A DNA stretch of 8,806 nucleotides from a bacterium. Lineage in GTDB: Bacteria; Patescibacteriota; Gracilibacteria; UBA1369; LOWO2-01-FULL-3. The stretch is from the NCBI GenBank assembly GCA_027622635.1, contig JAQBYK010000045.1:1-8806 (forward strand). Direction: 5' to 3'. Each line of letters opens with the position of its first letter. The first letter of the stretch is position 1. The notes under the pieces are model-generated. The model had not been told where the DNA came from and ran no database searches. It saw nothing but the letters and a program-made list of their open reading frames with translations. A program made the position numbers and the translations under genes. Below are positions 1 through 6,790 of this stretch, piece by piece.

Positions 1-1911
1 TCACCAACGCAGCGGGTTGGAAGCGTTCTTTCGGGTAGATTTAATAAAATTAAGCATAAAAGTGCAAAAAAGAGTCTTTCAGATGTCTTTTCAGCGCAGG
101 AGATAATGGAGTGGTATGAAAGAATAAAGAAGCTTGTTAACGGAAAAATTGAGTTTGTATGTGAGCTTAAAATAGATGGCTTAAACATAACTATTCAATA
201 TGAGAAAGGAGTCTTTGTCCGTGCCATAACCAGAGGGGATGGACAGACGGGGGAGGATGTAAGCCATACGGTTAAAACTATTAAGAGCATCCCGCTTAAT
301 CTCAGAGAAAATGTGGATTTGGAAGTTTCCGGAGAGGTGTTTATGCCAAAAAAAAGCTTTGAGGAACTTAATAAATTAGACGGAAAAACATACGCTAATC
401 CTCGTAACACAGCTGCAGGAACAGTCAGGCAGCTTGATCCGGGCGTAGCTTCAAGTCGCAATTTAGACATGATTTTTTACCATATCGACAAGAATAACTT
501 GGGTCATATCAAATCCCAGGAAGAAACATTGAAAACACTCCAAAAGTTAGGACTAAAAATATGCAATAGATACAAAAAGCTGGGCAATATCGAAGAAGTG
601 ATCAAATTTTGTGAACAACAGTCAAGAATAAGGGATTCATACAGCTACGAAATTGATGGTGTGGTAATCAAAGTGAATGATCTTGATCAGCAGAAAAGTA
701 TGGGGATGACAGCAAAAGCACCAAGATATGCCATAGCATACAAATTCCCGGCGGAACAAGTATCCAGTCAAATATTGGAGATTGTTTTTCAGGTGGGCCG
801 TACAGGCGCTATAACACCTGTTGCTATCATGACACCAACACTCGTCGCAGGATCAGTAGTATCCAGGGCAACTCTTCACAACGAAGATGAAATGCTTAAA
901 AAGGATATTAGAGTGGGAGATACGGTAATCATTCAAAAGGCCGGAGACATAATTCCTGAAGTGGTTGAGGTGATAAAAGATTTGCGAACAGGAGTCGAAA
1001 AGAAAGTGAAATTTCCAAAAAATTGCCCGGCATGTGGCTCCGGAATAACAAGAAGTGAAGGGCAGTCGGCCTATTATTGTAGTAATGCTCATTGTATGGC
1101 AATGAAGCGGGAAAGCATTTCTCATTTTGTTTCAAGAAAAGGATTCAATGTTGATGGTTTGGGAGAGAAAGTTGTTTTGCAATTGATGGATGCAGGTTTA
1201 ATCCGGGATCCTGCAGACATTTTTTCACTTAAAAGCGAAGAACTAATGGGTTTGGAATTCTTCCAGCTTAAAAGAACAACTAATTTATTCAGAAGTTTGG
1301 AAAAGGCAAGGAATATCGGCATAGACAGGTTCATATATGCCCTTGGAATTAGATATTTGGGGGAGCAAAGCAGCTATGATTTTGCCAAATATATTGTTGA
1401 GCACAAAAAGCGATCAAAAAAAGTGATCAAAAAGGAGTTAATTGAAGCGAAACAACAGGCACTTTTTGACACATCAACAAAAGATGCAAAAGAGGAATTG
1501 TCGATTATTGATCTCATCGAAACTGTGAGCTCATTTCCATTGGAAGAAATAAATAATATTGATGGAATCGGAGATAAGATAGCCGGTACAATTTATGAAT
1601 GGTTCACAGATGATGACAATATAAAATACTTAGAAAAACTATACAGAGTAGGAGTAACCCTAAGTATAGAATCATTAAAATCAACAGGTAAACTTAAGGG
1701 GAAAAGTTTTGTTATTACTGGGACTCTTGCGACTCTCACTAGAGAACAAGCAAAGACTTTGATCAAAAGCAGTGGAGGAAAAATACATTCAGCAATAAGC
1801 AAGGATACTAACTTTTTGATTGTAGGAAACTCACCCGGGTCTAAGCTCAAAAAAGCCATGGACATGGGAGTGGAAATATTAGATGAAAGGAAATTCAAAC
1901 AATTGATCTAG
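1..1911 (+). CDS. ligA: NAD-dependent DNA ligase LigA, 5'-truncated by window edge
   Basis: LigA seals nicks with a 3'-OH and 5'-phosphate in duplex DNA, using NAD+ as adenylate donor, in replication and repair. The frame is open from base 1 and starts with SPTQRVG, the conserved segment just before the nucleotidyltransferase domain. The ATG at 106 is therefore internal, and roughly the first 55-60 residues (domain Ia) lie outside the window. Counting from base 1, the adenylation lysine of the KIDG motif is residue 57. DGVVIKVN and AYKFPAE motifs follow, then the OB-fold segment GRTGAITPVA. A Cys4 zinc finger is at C342, C345, C360 and C365. Helix-hairpin-helix repeats follow, and a BRCT domain starts near residue 565. 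All motifs look intact. Oddity: about 35 extra residues, rich in lysine, sit inside the HhH region (bases ~1399-1506) compared with E. coli LigA. The stop overlaps the convergent dnaX stop. Identity is certain; only the start is missing. Confidence 0.97.
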   Translation, partial: SPTQRVGSVLSGRFNKIKHKSAKKSLSDVFSAQEIMEWYERIKKLVNGKIEFVCELKIDGLNITIQYEKGVFVRAITRGDGQTGEDVSHTVKTIKSIPLNLRENVDLEVSGEVFMPKKSFEELNKLDGKTYANPRNTAAGTVRQLDPGVASSRNLDMIFYHIDKNNLGHIKSQEETLKTLQKLGLKICNRYKKLGNIEEVIKFCEQQSRIRDSYSYEIDGVVIKVNDLDQQKSMGMTAKAPRYAIAYKFPAEQVSSQILEIVFQVGRTGAITPVAIMTPTLVAGSVVSRATLHNEDEMLKKDIRVGDTVIIQKAGDIIPEVVEVIKDLRTGVEKKVKFPKNCPACGSGITRSEGQSAYYCSNAHCMAMKRESISHFVSRKGFNVDGLGEKVVLQLMDAGLIRDPADIFSLKSEELMGLEFFQLKRTTNLFRSLEKARNIGIDRFIYALGIRYLGEQSSYDFAKYIVEHKKRSKKVIKKELIEAKQQALFDTSTKDAKEELSIIDLIETVSSFPLEEINNIDGIGDKIAGTIYEWFTDDDNIKYLEKLYRVGVTLSIESLKSTGKLKGKSFVITGTLATLTREQAKTLIKSSGGKIHSAISKDTNFLIVGNSPGSKLKKAMDMGVEILDERKFKQLI

Positions 1912-3383
1912 TCTACAATTTCACCACCGAATAACTCAGCCATATCATCAAGGTTTCCAGCTGTTTCATGTACAACTTTCTCCTCAATAATAGGCTTAAT
2001 CTCTAGGGCCTTAACCTCTGTAACAATTTTTACCGGAGTGTTGAAAAAAGTCTTAATCACTTCTTCCAATTCTACTCGGTGATCGTGCTCAACTACCTTG
2101 TCTCTATGGAAATTAGTATTGAATGTTAAAGTTAGATCATGGTCTTTAACTTTTTGAGGTATGGCATTTCTAAGAGAGATTTTCAATGAAGGAGTTTTGA
2201 TTCTCTCCATAATCCTGGGCCAATGATCTCTAATGGAATTCAGGGTCACTTCCAATACCTCATTGACACTGGGATTATCCGGCTTTTTCTTTGGCTCTGA
2301 TTCGCTATCTGCTTTATCCTGTTCAGGTTTATCTGCCACGATTTCAGGTTCATACTCTTCAAATGCACCGGTTATTTGGATAACCGCAATCTCGAGGGCA
2401 AGTTGTGGGATTGTTGACTCCAGTTTCTGCTGTGCGTCTTGAAAAAGACTGATCATCCTAATCAGCTGACTGGTAGTTTTGGGTTGATCATTAGCAATAG
2501 TATCTAGCAGATTTTGTCTCAACATCTCTATGAATTCATGCACGAATTGCTTTAAGTCGCTTCCCTGGCCATGTAGATCATGAATAATACCAAGAGCATC
2601 TTTCGTATCATTATTTACAAGCGAGTTAAAGAGAGCTGTAAGCAGACTGTGGTCGCTTACTCCCAATATCTCCTGAACGTGCTCGAGAGAAAGAGTATGG
2701 TCAGTGGTCAATTGCTCCACTAATCCAATGGCATCACGTAAGCCACCATCCACATATTTACTAATAACCTCCAGAGCGGTATCAGCAGCCTGAATGTTCT
2801 CCTTTTGACAAATGTAACTCAATCTTGTCATAAGAGTCTTGATTCCAATTCTTTTGAAATCGAAACGCTGACATCTGGAAATAATGGTTTCGGGAATCTT
2901 ATGGATTTCAGTAGTTGCCAAAACAAAATATGCATGGGATGGAGGTTCCTCCAGGGTCTTTAAAAGGGCATTAAAGGCCTCCTTTGTCATCATGTGTGCT
3001 TCATCAATAATGTAAACCTTATATTTAGATCTACTGGGAGCAAAATTAATTTTTTCCTTCAAATCACGCACCTCATCTATTCCACGGTTTGAGGCAGCAT
3101 CGATTTCAATCAAATCAATAAGCCGACCATCATTAATGTCAGTACAAAACTCACATTTATTGCAGGGCTCGTGGTCATCGTGTAATTCAGTGCAATTCAA
3201 ACCTTTGGCTATCAGACGGGCCGTAGAAGTTTTTCCTGTACCCCTGGGACCCGTAAAAAGATAGGCATGCGAAACATTACGATTCCTAAGTGCATTGATC
3301 AGGGTAGTCTTTATATGATCCTGGCCAACAAGGTTGTCGAAATTATGTGGTCTGTATTTGCGATAAAGAGAAATTTCTTCCAT
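1908..3383 (-). CDS. dnaX: DNA polymerase III subunit gamma/tau (clamp loader ATPase)
   Basis: DnaX is the ATPase of the clamp loader that places the beta sliding clamp on primed DNA, and the tau form links it to the polymerase. The 491 residues begin EEISLYRKYRPHNFDNLVGQ, a typical DnaX N-terminus, which supports this ATG. Visible motifs are Walker A GPRGTGKT (45-52), the DnaX zinc site C64/C74/C77/C80, Walker B DEAH (127-130), sensor-1 region ATTE and the SRC arginine-finger motif (169-171). Domain III ends near residue 345. A charged linker (PEQDKADSESEPKKKPD) and a C-terminal tau-like domain ending LFGGEIVD follow. At 491 residues it is shorter than E. coli tau (643). The gene lies 27 bases after the upstream glycosyltransferase stop and probably shares its transcript. 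No Shine-Dalgarno sequence precedes the start. A possible -1 frameshift site at codons 366-367 could give a short gamma form (separate entry). Confidence 0.97.
   Translation of the reverse strand: MEEISLYRKYRPHNFDNLVGQDHIKTTLINALRNRNVSHAYLFTGPRGTGKTSTARLIAKGLNCTELHDDHEPCNKCEFCTDINDGRLIDLIEIDAASNRGIDEVRDLKEKINFAPSRSKYKVYIIDEAHMMTKEAFNALLKTLEEPPSHAYFVLATTEIHKIPETIISRCQRFDFKRIGIKTLMTRLSYICQKENIQAADTALEVISKYVDGGLRDAIGLVEQLTTDHTLSLEHVQEILGVSDHSLLTALFNSLVNNDTKDALGIIHDLHGQGSDLKQFVHEFIEMLRQNLLDTIANDQPKTTSQLIRMISLFQDAQQKLESTIPQLALEIAVIQITGAFEEYEPEIVADKPEQDKADSESEPKKKPDNPSVNEVLEVTLNSIRDHWPRIMERIKTPSLKISLRNAIPQKVKDHDLTLTFNTNFHRDKVVEHDHRVELEEVIKTFFNTPVKIVTEVKALEIKPIIEEKVVHETAGNLDDMAELFGGEIVD
2275..2291 (-). 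other. Possible -1 ribosomal frameshift site in dnaX (gamma form)
   Basis: On the minus strand, codons 365-367 read AAG AAA AAG, followed by CCG GAT AAT. A one-base backward slip at AAA AAG would read AAA GCC GGA TAA, stopping at 2275 and giving a protein of about 369 residues. That point is just past domain III, where E. coli makes its gamma subunit by frameshifting at A AAA AAG. Here the heptamer is G AAA AAG, so the P-site tRNA would re-pair poorly. I found no convincing downstream stem-loop or upstream Shine-Dalgarno stimulator. The position fits; the slippery sequence is weak. Confidence 0.25.
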
Positions 3384-3410
3384 GAATTTGATTAGGAAAA
3401 ATATAGTAAC

Positions 3411-4493
3411 TCATCGGATGGCCTTCTTCAAATTCTTTTCAAATTGTTCGCTTGAAAATTTTAAAGCATGCTTTCTTATAGTATGAGGTTTGTAAAATTT
3501 CTCGTTGTAAAGAAGGCGGGCCAGACCGTCTTCCATAGACTCCACATTAGGCTCAAAGAAAAATTCTCCGGTCTTTCCGGAAATAACCGTCTCAGTTGCT
3601 CCACCTTTGCCGAAGGCCAAAACCGGCTTGCCACAAGCCATTGCCTCCACGGGCACAATGCCAAAATCTTCTTCTCCCTGAAAAATAAGAGCCCTACAAT
3701 TTTCCAAATAATCTTTCACAACATCATCGGATTTAAATCCCAGGAATTCAATATTAGAACCGGCAATGTTTTCCAGATAAGTGCGATGTGAGCCATCTCC
3801 AATGATAACAAGCTTACGGCCTATTTTGTTAAAAAGTTGAACAGCAAGATCGATACGCTTATATGGAGTAAGCGTTGACACTATGAGGAAATAACCAGAG
3901 TGATTGGAAGACGCACGAAACCGATCAGTTTCAACAGGAGGGTAAACAATAGTGCTATCTACATTGTAGTATTTATTCAATCGATTGCGAACATTTGCAG
4001 AATTAGCCACATATTTGTCAGGTCTATCTGAAGAAATTTGATCCCACTCCCGCAAATACTTAATTAAATGTGCATAAAGTACACCTCTTAGTCCCTGTAA
4101 ATTGTTTTCCTCACGATATTCATTTGCCCAATCCCAAGCGTAGCGCATAGGCGAATGACAATAACAGACGTGCTTGGTTTTAAGAGGAGAAATAATCCCA
4201 TGGCTAAAAGCTGTACTGGAGCTTAGGACAAGATCAAATTCACTAAAATCCATCTCCTCAATAGCCCTGGGCATTTTGGGAGTAAGTAAACGATGGTGCC
4301 TGCGAATAAATGAAGGATATTTTTGCAGGAATGATGTCCTAACTCTTTCCTTGGGAAAAGTGTCACCCATTATTTCCTCATCATAAAGTAGCGTGTATAT
4401 GGGAGCTTTAGGGTAAATTTCAGATAGGGCCTTTACAACTCTTTCAGCACCGCCAAGCTTAAGTAAGAAATCATGAACAATTGCAACTTTCAT
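3411..4493 (-). CDS. Glycosyltransferase family 4 (GT-B fold), mannosyltransferase-like
   Basis: This is a retaining glycosyltransferase that would move a sugar from a nucleotide-sugar donor to a growing surface glycan, at or near the inner face of the membrane. The 360 residues start MKVAIVHDFLLKLGGAERVV, the classic GT4 N-terminus with its glycine-rich acceptor loop. Other marks are HSPMRYAWDW (113-122), STLTPYKRID (206-215, donor site) and the E-x7-E motif in EDFGIVPVE (E275 and E283), followed by AMACGKPVLAF. There is no signal peptide or membrane segment. The HSPMRY segment recalls WbaZ/mannosyltransferase-type enzymes, but donor and acceptor cannot be read from sequence. The start is 18 bases past a terminator and has no Shine-Dalgarno sequence. 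A TATATT box six bases upstream of the ATG suggests a leaderless transcript. dnaX follows after 27 bases, probably cotranscribed. Confidence 0.9.
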   Translation of the reverse strand: MKVAIVHDFLLKLGGAERVVKALSEIYPKAPIYTLLYDEEIMGDTFPKERVRTSFLQKYPSFIRRHHRLLTPKMPRAIEEMDFSEFDLVLSSSTAFSHGIISPLKTKHVCYCHSPMRYAWDWANEYREENNLQGLRGVLYAHLIKYLREWDQISSDRPDKYVANSANVRNRLNKYYNVDSTIVYPPVETDRFRASSNHSGYFLIVSTLTPYKRIDLAVQLFNKIGRKLVIIGDGSHRTYLENIAGSNIEFLGFKSDDVVKDYLENCRALIFQGEEDFGIVPVEAMACGKPVLAFGKGGATETVISGKTGEFFFEPNVESMEDGLARLLYNEKFYKPHTIRKHALKFSSEQFEKNLKKAIR

Positions 4494-4499
4494 GCTGAC

Positions 4500-4505
4500 A
4501 ATATA
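4500..4505 (-). promoter_or_regulatory. Candidate -10 box for leaderless start of GT4-dnaX
   Basis: TATATT (5 of 6 to TATAAT) is followed by GTCAGC and then the glycosyltransferase ATG, so transcription would start at or next to the A of the ATG. The -35 position (4523-4528, TTTTAA, 3 of 6) falls inside the loop of the preceding terminator. The gene needs a start or readthrough here because a terminator separates it from the lipoprotein gene. In AT-rich DNA a chance match is possible. Confidence 0.4.
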
Positions 4506-4509
4506 ATTT

Positions 4510-4538
4510 AAAAAGGCGGCCTTTAAAAGGCCGCCTTT
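4510..4538 (-). terminator. Strong intrinsic terminator of the lipoprotein gene
   Basis: A perfect 10-bp stem, AAAGGCGGCC pairing with GGCCGCCTTT (4529-4538 with 4512-4521), encloses a 7-base loop. On the minus strand it is followed by five T residues (three are the end of the stem) and an AT-rich run. It begins 18 bases after the lipoprotein stop. On the plus strand the downstream run (CTTAATTGG) is poor, so it works mainly for minus-strand transcripts. Confidence 0.9.
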
Positions 4539-4556
4539 CTTAATTGGAAAATATTT

Positions 4557-5024
4557 CTATACTTCCTCTTCTACTGCGGCATCTTCCTCAACGACTTCCT
4601 CTTCTTCCACTGCGTCATCTTCTTCCATCACTGCGTCATCTTCTTCTTCCATTAATTCTGCGTCCGAGTCAACTTCCATCTCAAGATCTCCAAGCCCTTC
4701 AAGTGCCTTCATAAGATCACCTGCACATTCCTGCATAGCAGCTTCTAGGGCAGCTTCAATATCAGGATCATTCTCATATTTAGCAGCTATTGCTTCCATA
4801 GCAGCATCATCTTCAACATCGAAACCGTGGTCGGCGAAAACCGCTTTAGTCTTAGCTTCCCAATCAATGTTAGGATCAAAAGCGTCTCCGGATTCGAAGA
4901 CCATACAAGCAACTTCTACGCTTGCATCGATAAAACGTTCCTTCTCAGGTTTACTATCACCACCTGATCCACAAGCAGTAAGAAGTAAAGAGCCTACTAC
5001 TAGACTCGACAATAGCTTTTTCAT
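4557..5024 (-). CDS. Small secreted acidic lipoprotein, function unknown
   Basis: This is a 155-residue protein of no family I recognise. It starts MKKLLSSLVVGSLLLTAC: positive residues, a hydrophobic core and an LTAC lipobox with the lipidated cysteine at C18, so it should be cut by signal peptidase II and anchored on the outer face of the membrane. Residues ~30-105 look helical and alanine/glutamate-rich. C40 and C100 are the only cysteines after the lipobox and could form a disulfide. After K106 there is no basic residue: 26 of the last 49 residues are Asp or Glu, in repeats such as EEDDAV. The mature protein is therefore extremely anionic, which could suit cation binding or a spacer role; that is inference. 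It has its own consensus promoter and its own terminator, so it is transcribed alone. The start is fixed by the signal peptide. No Shine-Dalgarno sequence is present. Confidence 0.88.
   Translation of the reverse strand: MKKLLSSLVVGSLLLTACGSGGDSKPEKERFIDASVEVACMVFESGDAFDPNIDWEAKTKAVFADHGFDVEDDAAMEAIAAKYENDPDIEAALEAAMQECAGDLMKALEGLGDLEMEVDSDAELMEEEDDAVMEEDDAVEEEEVVEEDAAVEEEV
4609..4650 (-). repeat. Short tandem repeat encoding the acidic lipoprotein tail
   Basis: Two adjacent units (4609-4629 and 4630-4650) share their first 17 bases, ACTGCGTCATCTTCTTC on the plus strand. They encode the EEDDAV repeats of the lipoprotein tail. More diverged copies continue toward the stop (4561-4608), giving EEVVEEDAAVEEEV. 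The array could expand or contract in steps of three bases without breaking the frame. Confidence 0.7.
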
Positions 5025-5027
5025 AAG

Positions 5028-5054
5028 AAAAAATTAAGGGATTAAATTTATCCC
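5028..5054 (-). terminator. Weak terminator-like hairpin after polX
   Basis: On the minus strand, GGGAT and ATCCC form a 5-bp stem with a 7-base loop (5038-5054), followed by TTAATTTTTT. It lies 11 bases past the polX stop. The stem is short, so termination would be partial at best. It abuts the -10 box of the lipoprotein promoter. The predicted start lies inside the hairpin, so the full hairpin forms only in transcripts reading through from polX. Confidence 0.35.
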
Positions 5055-5082
5055 ATTATACTAAATCAATAATACCTGTCAA
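5055..5082 (-). promoter_or_regulatory. Consensus sigma-70-type promoter of the lipoprotein gene
   Basis: On the minus strand a perfect -35 TTGACA (5082-5077) is followed by a 16-base spacer and a perfect -10 TATAAT (5060-5055). Transcription should start near 5048, leaving an untranslated leader of about 23 bases before the ATG at 5024. The -35 box lies within the last codons of polX, and the spacer contains the polX stop. No operator-like repeat is evident apart from the small hairpin just downstream. This points to strong, probably constitutive expression. Confidence 0.85.
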
Positions 5083-6790
5083 ACTCTTTAAAGCTTCCCG
5101 TATTTAAAACATCCTCTTTATTAAGCCAGGAGCGTCTGGCGATCCCTACACCAAGCGCCATAAACGATGGGTTGTAGATATCGTGCGCATCTGTGTTTAT
5201 TACAAATTTTGCACCCTTTTCCTTTGCAATACGTGCGTATTTGTCCGGCAAATCAAGGCGATTTGGATTGGAATTAATCTCTAATGCTACCTTGTTTGCA
5301 ACGCAAGCATCAATTATTTTTCCCATATCAAATTTCATCTCAGGCCGCTTATTCAAAATCCTACCGGTTGGATGCCCAAGGATTTTACTGTAGGGGTTTT
5401 CAATAGCAGAAATCAACCTCTTTGTTTGTATGTCCTCGTCAAGGCGCCCGAACATGTGGGCACTTATAATAACAACATCCAATTCTTTCAGGATATCATC
5501 ACCAAAATCCAAACTACCGTCCTTCAAAATATCAACTTCACAACCCTTCAGGATCTTTATGGGAAGCTTTTTGTTCAACAAGTCAATCTCCTTCCACTGT
5601 TTTTTGATGTCGCTTGAACCCATACCGCCGGTAATACCCATAATGGAAGAATGGTCGGTTGCCGCAAAATATTCATACCCAAGAGAGATGAATGATTTTG
5701 CCATTTCTTCAAGAGTATTTTTACCATCGCTATAAGTACTATGTGTATGCAAATCGCCCTTTATGTCTTTAAGCTTAATCAATTTGGGCATTTTTTTGTG
5801 CTTTAGAGCGTATTCCACCTCACCATCATTCTTTCTGAGTTCAGGTTCGATGTAGGGGACTCCAAGTGTCTCAAAAATTTCCTCTTCATTTTTGCCGGCA
5901 ACAATCTTTGATCCTTTCATAAGTCCATACTCATTCAGTTTGAGATTTTTGCGAATAGCCAATGTCCGCATTCTTATATTATGTTCCTTATTTCCGGTAA
6001 AATAATGCATGGCAGCTCCAAAGCTTTCTTCTGCTACAACCCGTAGATCAACATCAATGCCACTCTGCAATATGACACTGGATTTCGTGTCTCCTTGCGC
6101 AACAACGTTTAGAACCTCATCATAAGCAACGAAATGGTCTATGACCTTTTTATGGCTTTTTAGAGGGTCTTTCACCGTAACAAGGATGTCTATATCTCCG
6201 ATTGTCTCTTTTCTGCGGCGAAGGCTTCCGGCAAATTCAATCTTTTTCACATCACCGCATTTCCTCATATATTCAATATATCTATAAGCTTCCTGTTGCG
6301 CCTCATTTATCAAGTGTCTATCAGTAGAAAATTTACTGTATTCATCGATTGCTTGAAGAATGTCCATCTCGCTCTTTTCGCCCATTCTTTCGAGATCCCG
6401 GAGCAGATGCTTTTTAGCTGCATCCTTTAGTTGTTTAATCGTCGTGATTTTCAAAGAGGAATAGAACAATTTCACCTTTTTGGGACCAAGCCCTCTGAGC
6501 TTCAGCATTTCTAGTAGGCCCTTGGGAAAACCCTTTTTCATGTCTTCATGCTCCTTGCAAACGCCGGTTTCAACTAACTCAACAATCTTATCTCTGAGGG
6601 CATTGCCTATGCCGGGGATCTTAATTATATCTACGGGATTTTCGTCAACCATTTGACGAAGGTCCATGGCCAGATTGCCTATGGTCAAAGCCGCCCTTCT
6701 AAAAGCATTCACACGGAAAAAATCGGCTCCCTGTATCTCAAGGATATTCCCCATTTCATCAAAAACCGAAGCTATAGTTTTATTATCCAT
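5066..6790 (-). CDS. polX: Family X DNA polymerase with PHP 3'-5' exonuclease domain (PolX)
   Basis: Bacterial PolX fills short gaps during base-excision repair; its C-terminal PHP domain is a metal-dependent 3'-5' exonuclease that can also process abasic or damaged ends. The 574 residues match the usual length of about 570-580. Order: 8-kDa domain with a helix-hairpin-helix (IPGIG, 58-62) and a second one (LRGLG, 98-102); a nucleotidyltransferase core with GS at 188-189 and catalytic aspartates D199 and D201 (GDIDILV) and D248 (VDLRVV); FTGNKEHN at 264-271; then PHP from about 343. All nine expected PHP metal ligands appear present: H348, H350, D355, H380, E418, H445, H473, D534 and H536, so both activities should be intact. 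The start overlaps the end of the upstream glycosyltransferase by 8 bases, suggesting translational coupling; there is no Shine-Dalgarno sequence. Confidence 0.96.
   Translation of the reverse strand: MDNKTIASVFDEMGNILEIQGADFFRVNAFRRAALTIGNLAMDLRQMVDENPVDIIKIPGIGNALRDKIVELVETGVCKEHEDMKKGFPKGLLEMLKLRGLGPKKVKLFYSSLKITTIKQLKDAAKKHLLRDLERMGEKSEMDILQAIDEYSKFSTDRHLINEAQQEAYRYIEYMRKCGDVKKIEFAGSLRRRKETIGDIDILVTVKDPLKSHKKVIDHFVAYDEVLNVVAQGDTKSSVILQSGIDVDLRVVAEESFGAAMHYFTGNKEHNIRMRTLAIRKNLKLNEYGLMKGSKIVAGKNEEEIFETLGVPYIEPELRKNDGEVEYALKHKKMPKLIKLKDIKGDLHTHSTYSDGKNTLEEMAKSFISLGYEYFAATDHSSIMGITGGMGSSDIKKQWKEIDLLNKKLPIKILKGCEVDILKDGSLDFGDDILKELDVVIISAHMFGRLDEDIQTKRLISAIENPYSKILGHPTGRILNKRPEMKFDMGKIIDACVANKVALEINSNPNRLDLPDKYARIAKEKGAKFVINTDAHDIYNPSFMALGVGIARRSWLNKEDVLNTGSFKEFDRYY

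Noticed and set aside
106..108. ATG at 106 as the ligA start
   Set aside because: The frame is open back to base 1 and encodes the conserved SPTQRVG segment, so this ATG is internal.
1901..1920. Inverted repeat AATTG...CAATT at the ligA/dnaX junction as a bidirectional terminator
   Set aside because: The stem is only 5 bp, AT-rich, with a 10-base loop and no T-run on either side.
5066..5068. Alternative genetic code with TGA as a sense codon, as in Gracilibacteria and SR1
   Set aside because: TGA ends PolX and the left glycosyltransferase at the expected family lengths, and no gene contains an in-frame TGA.
5066..6790. Inactive or degenerate PHP domain in PolX
   Set aside because: All nine expected metal-binding residues and the three polymerase aspartates are present.
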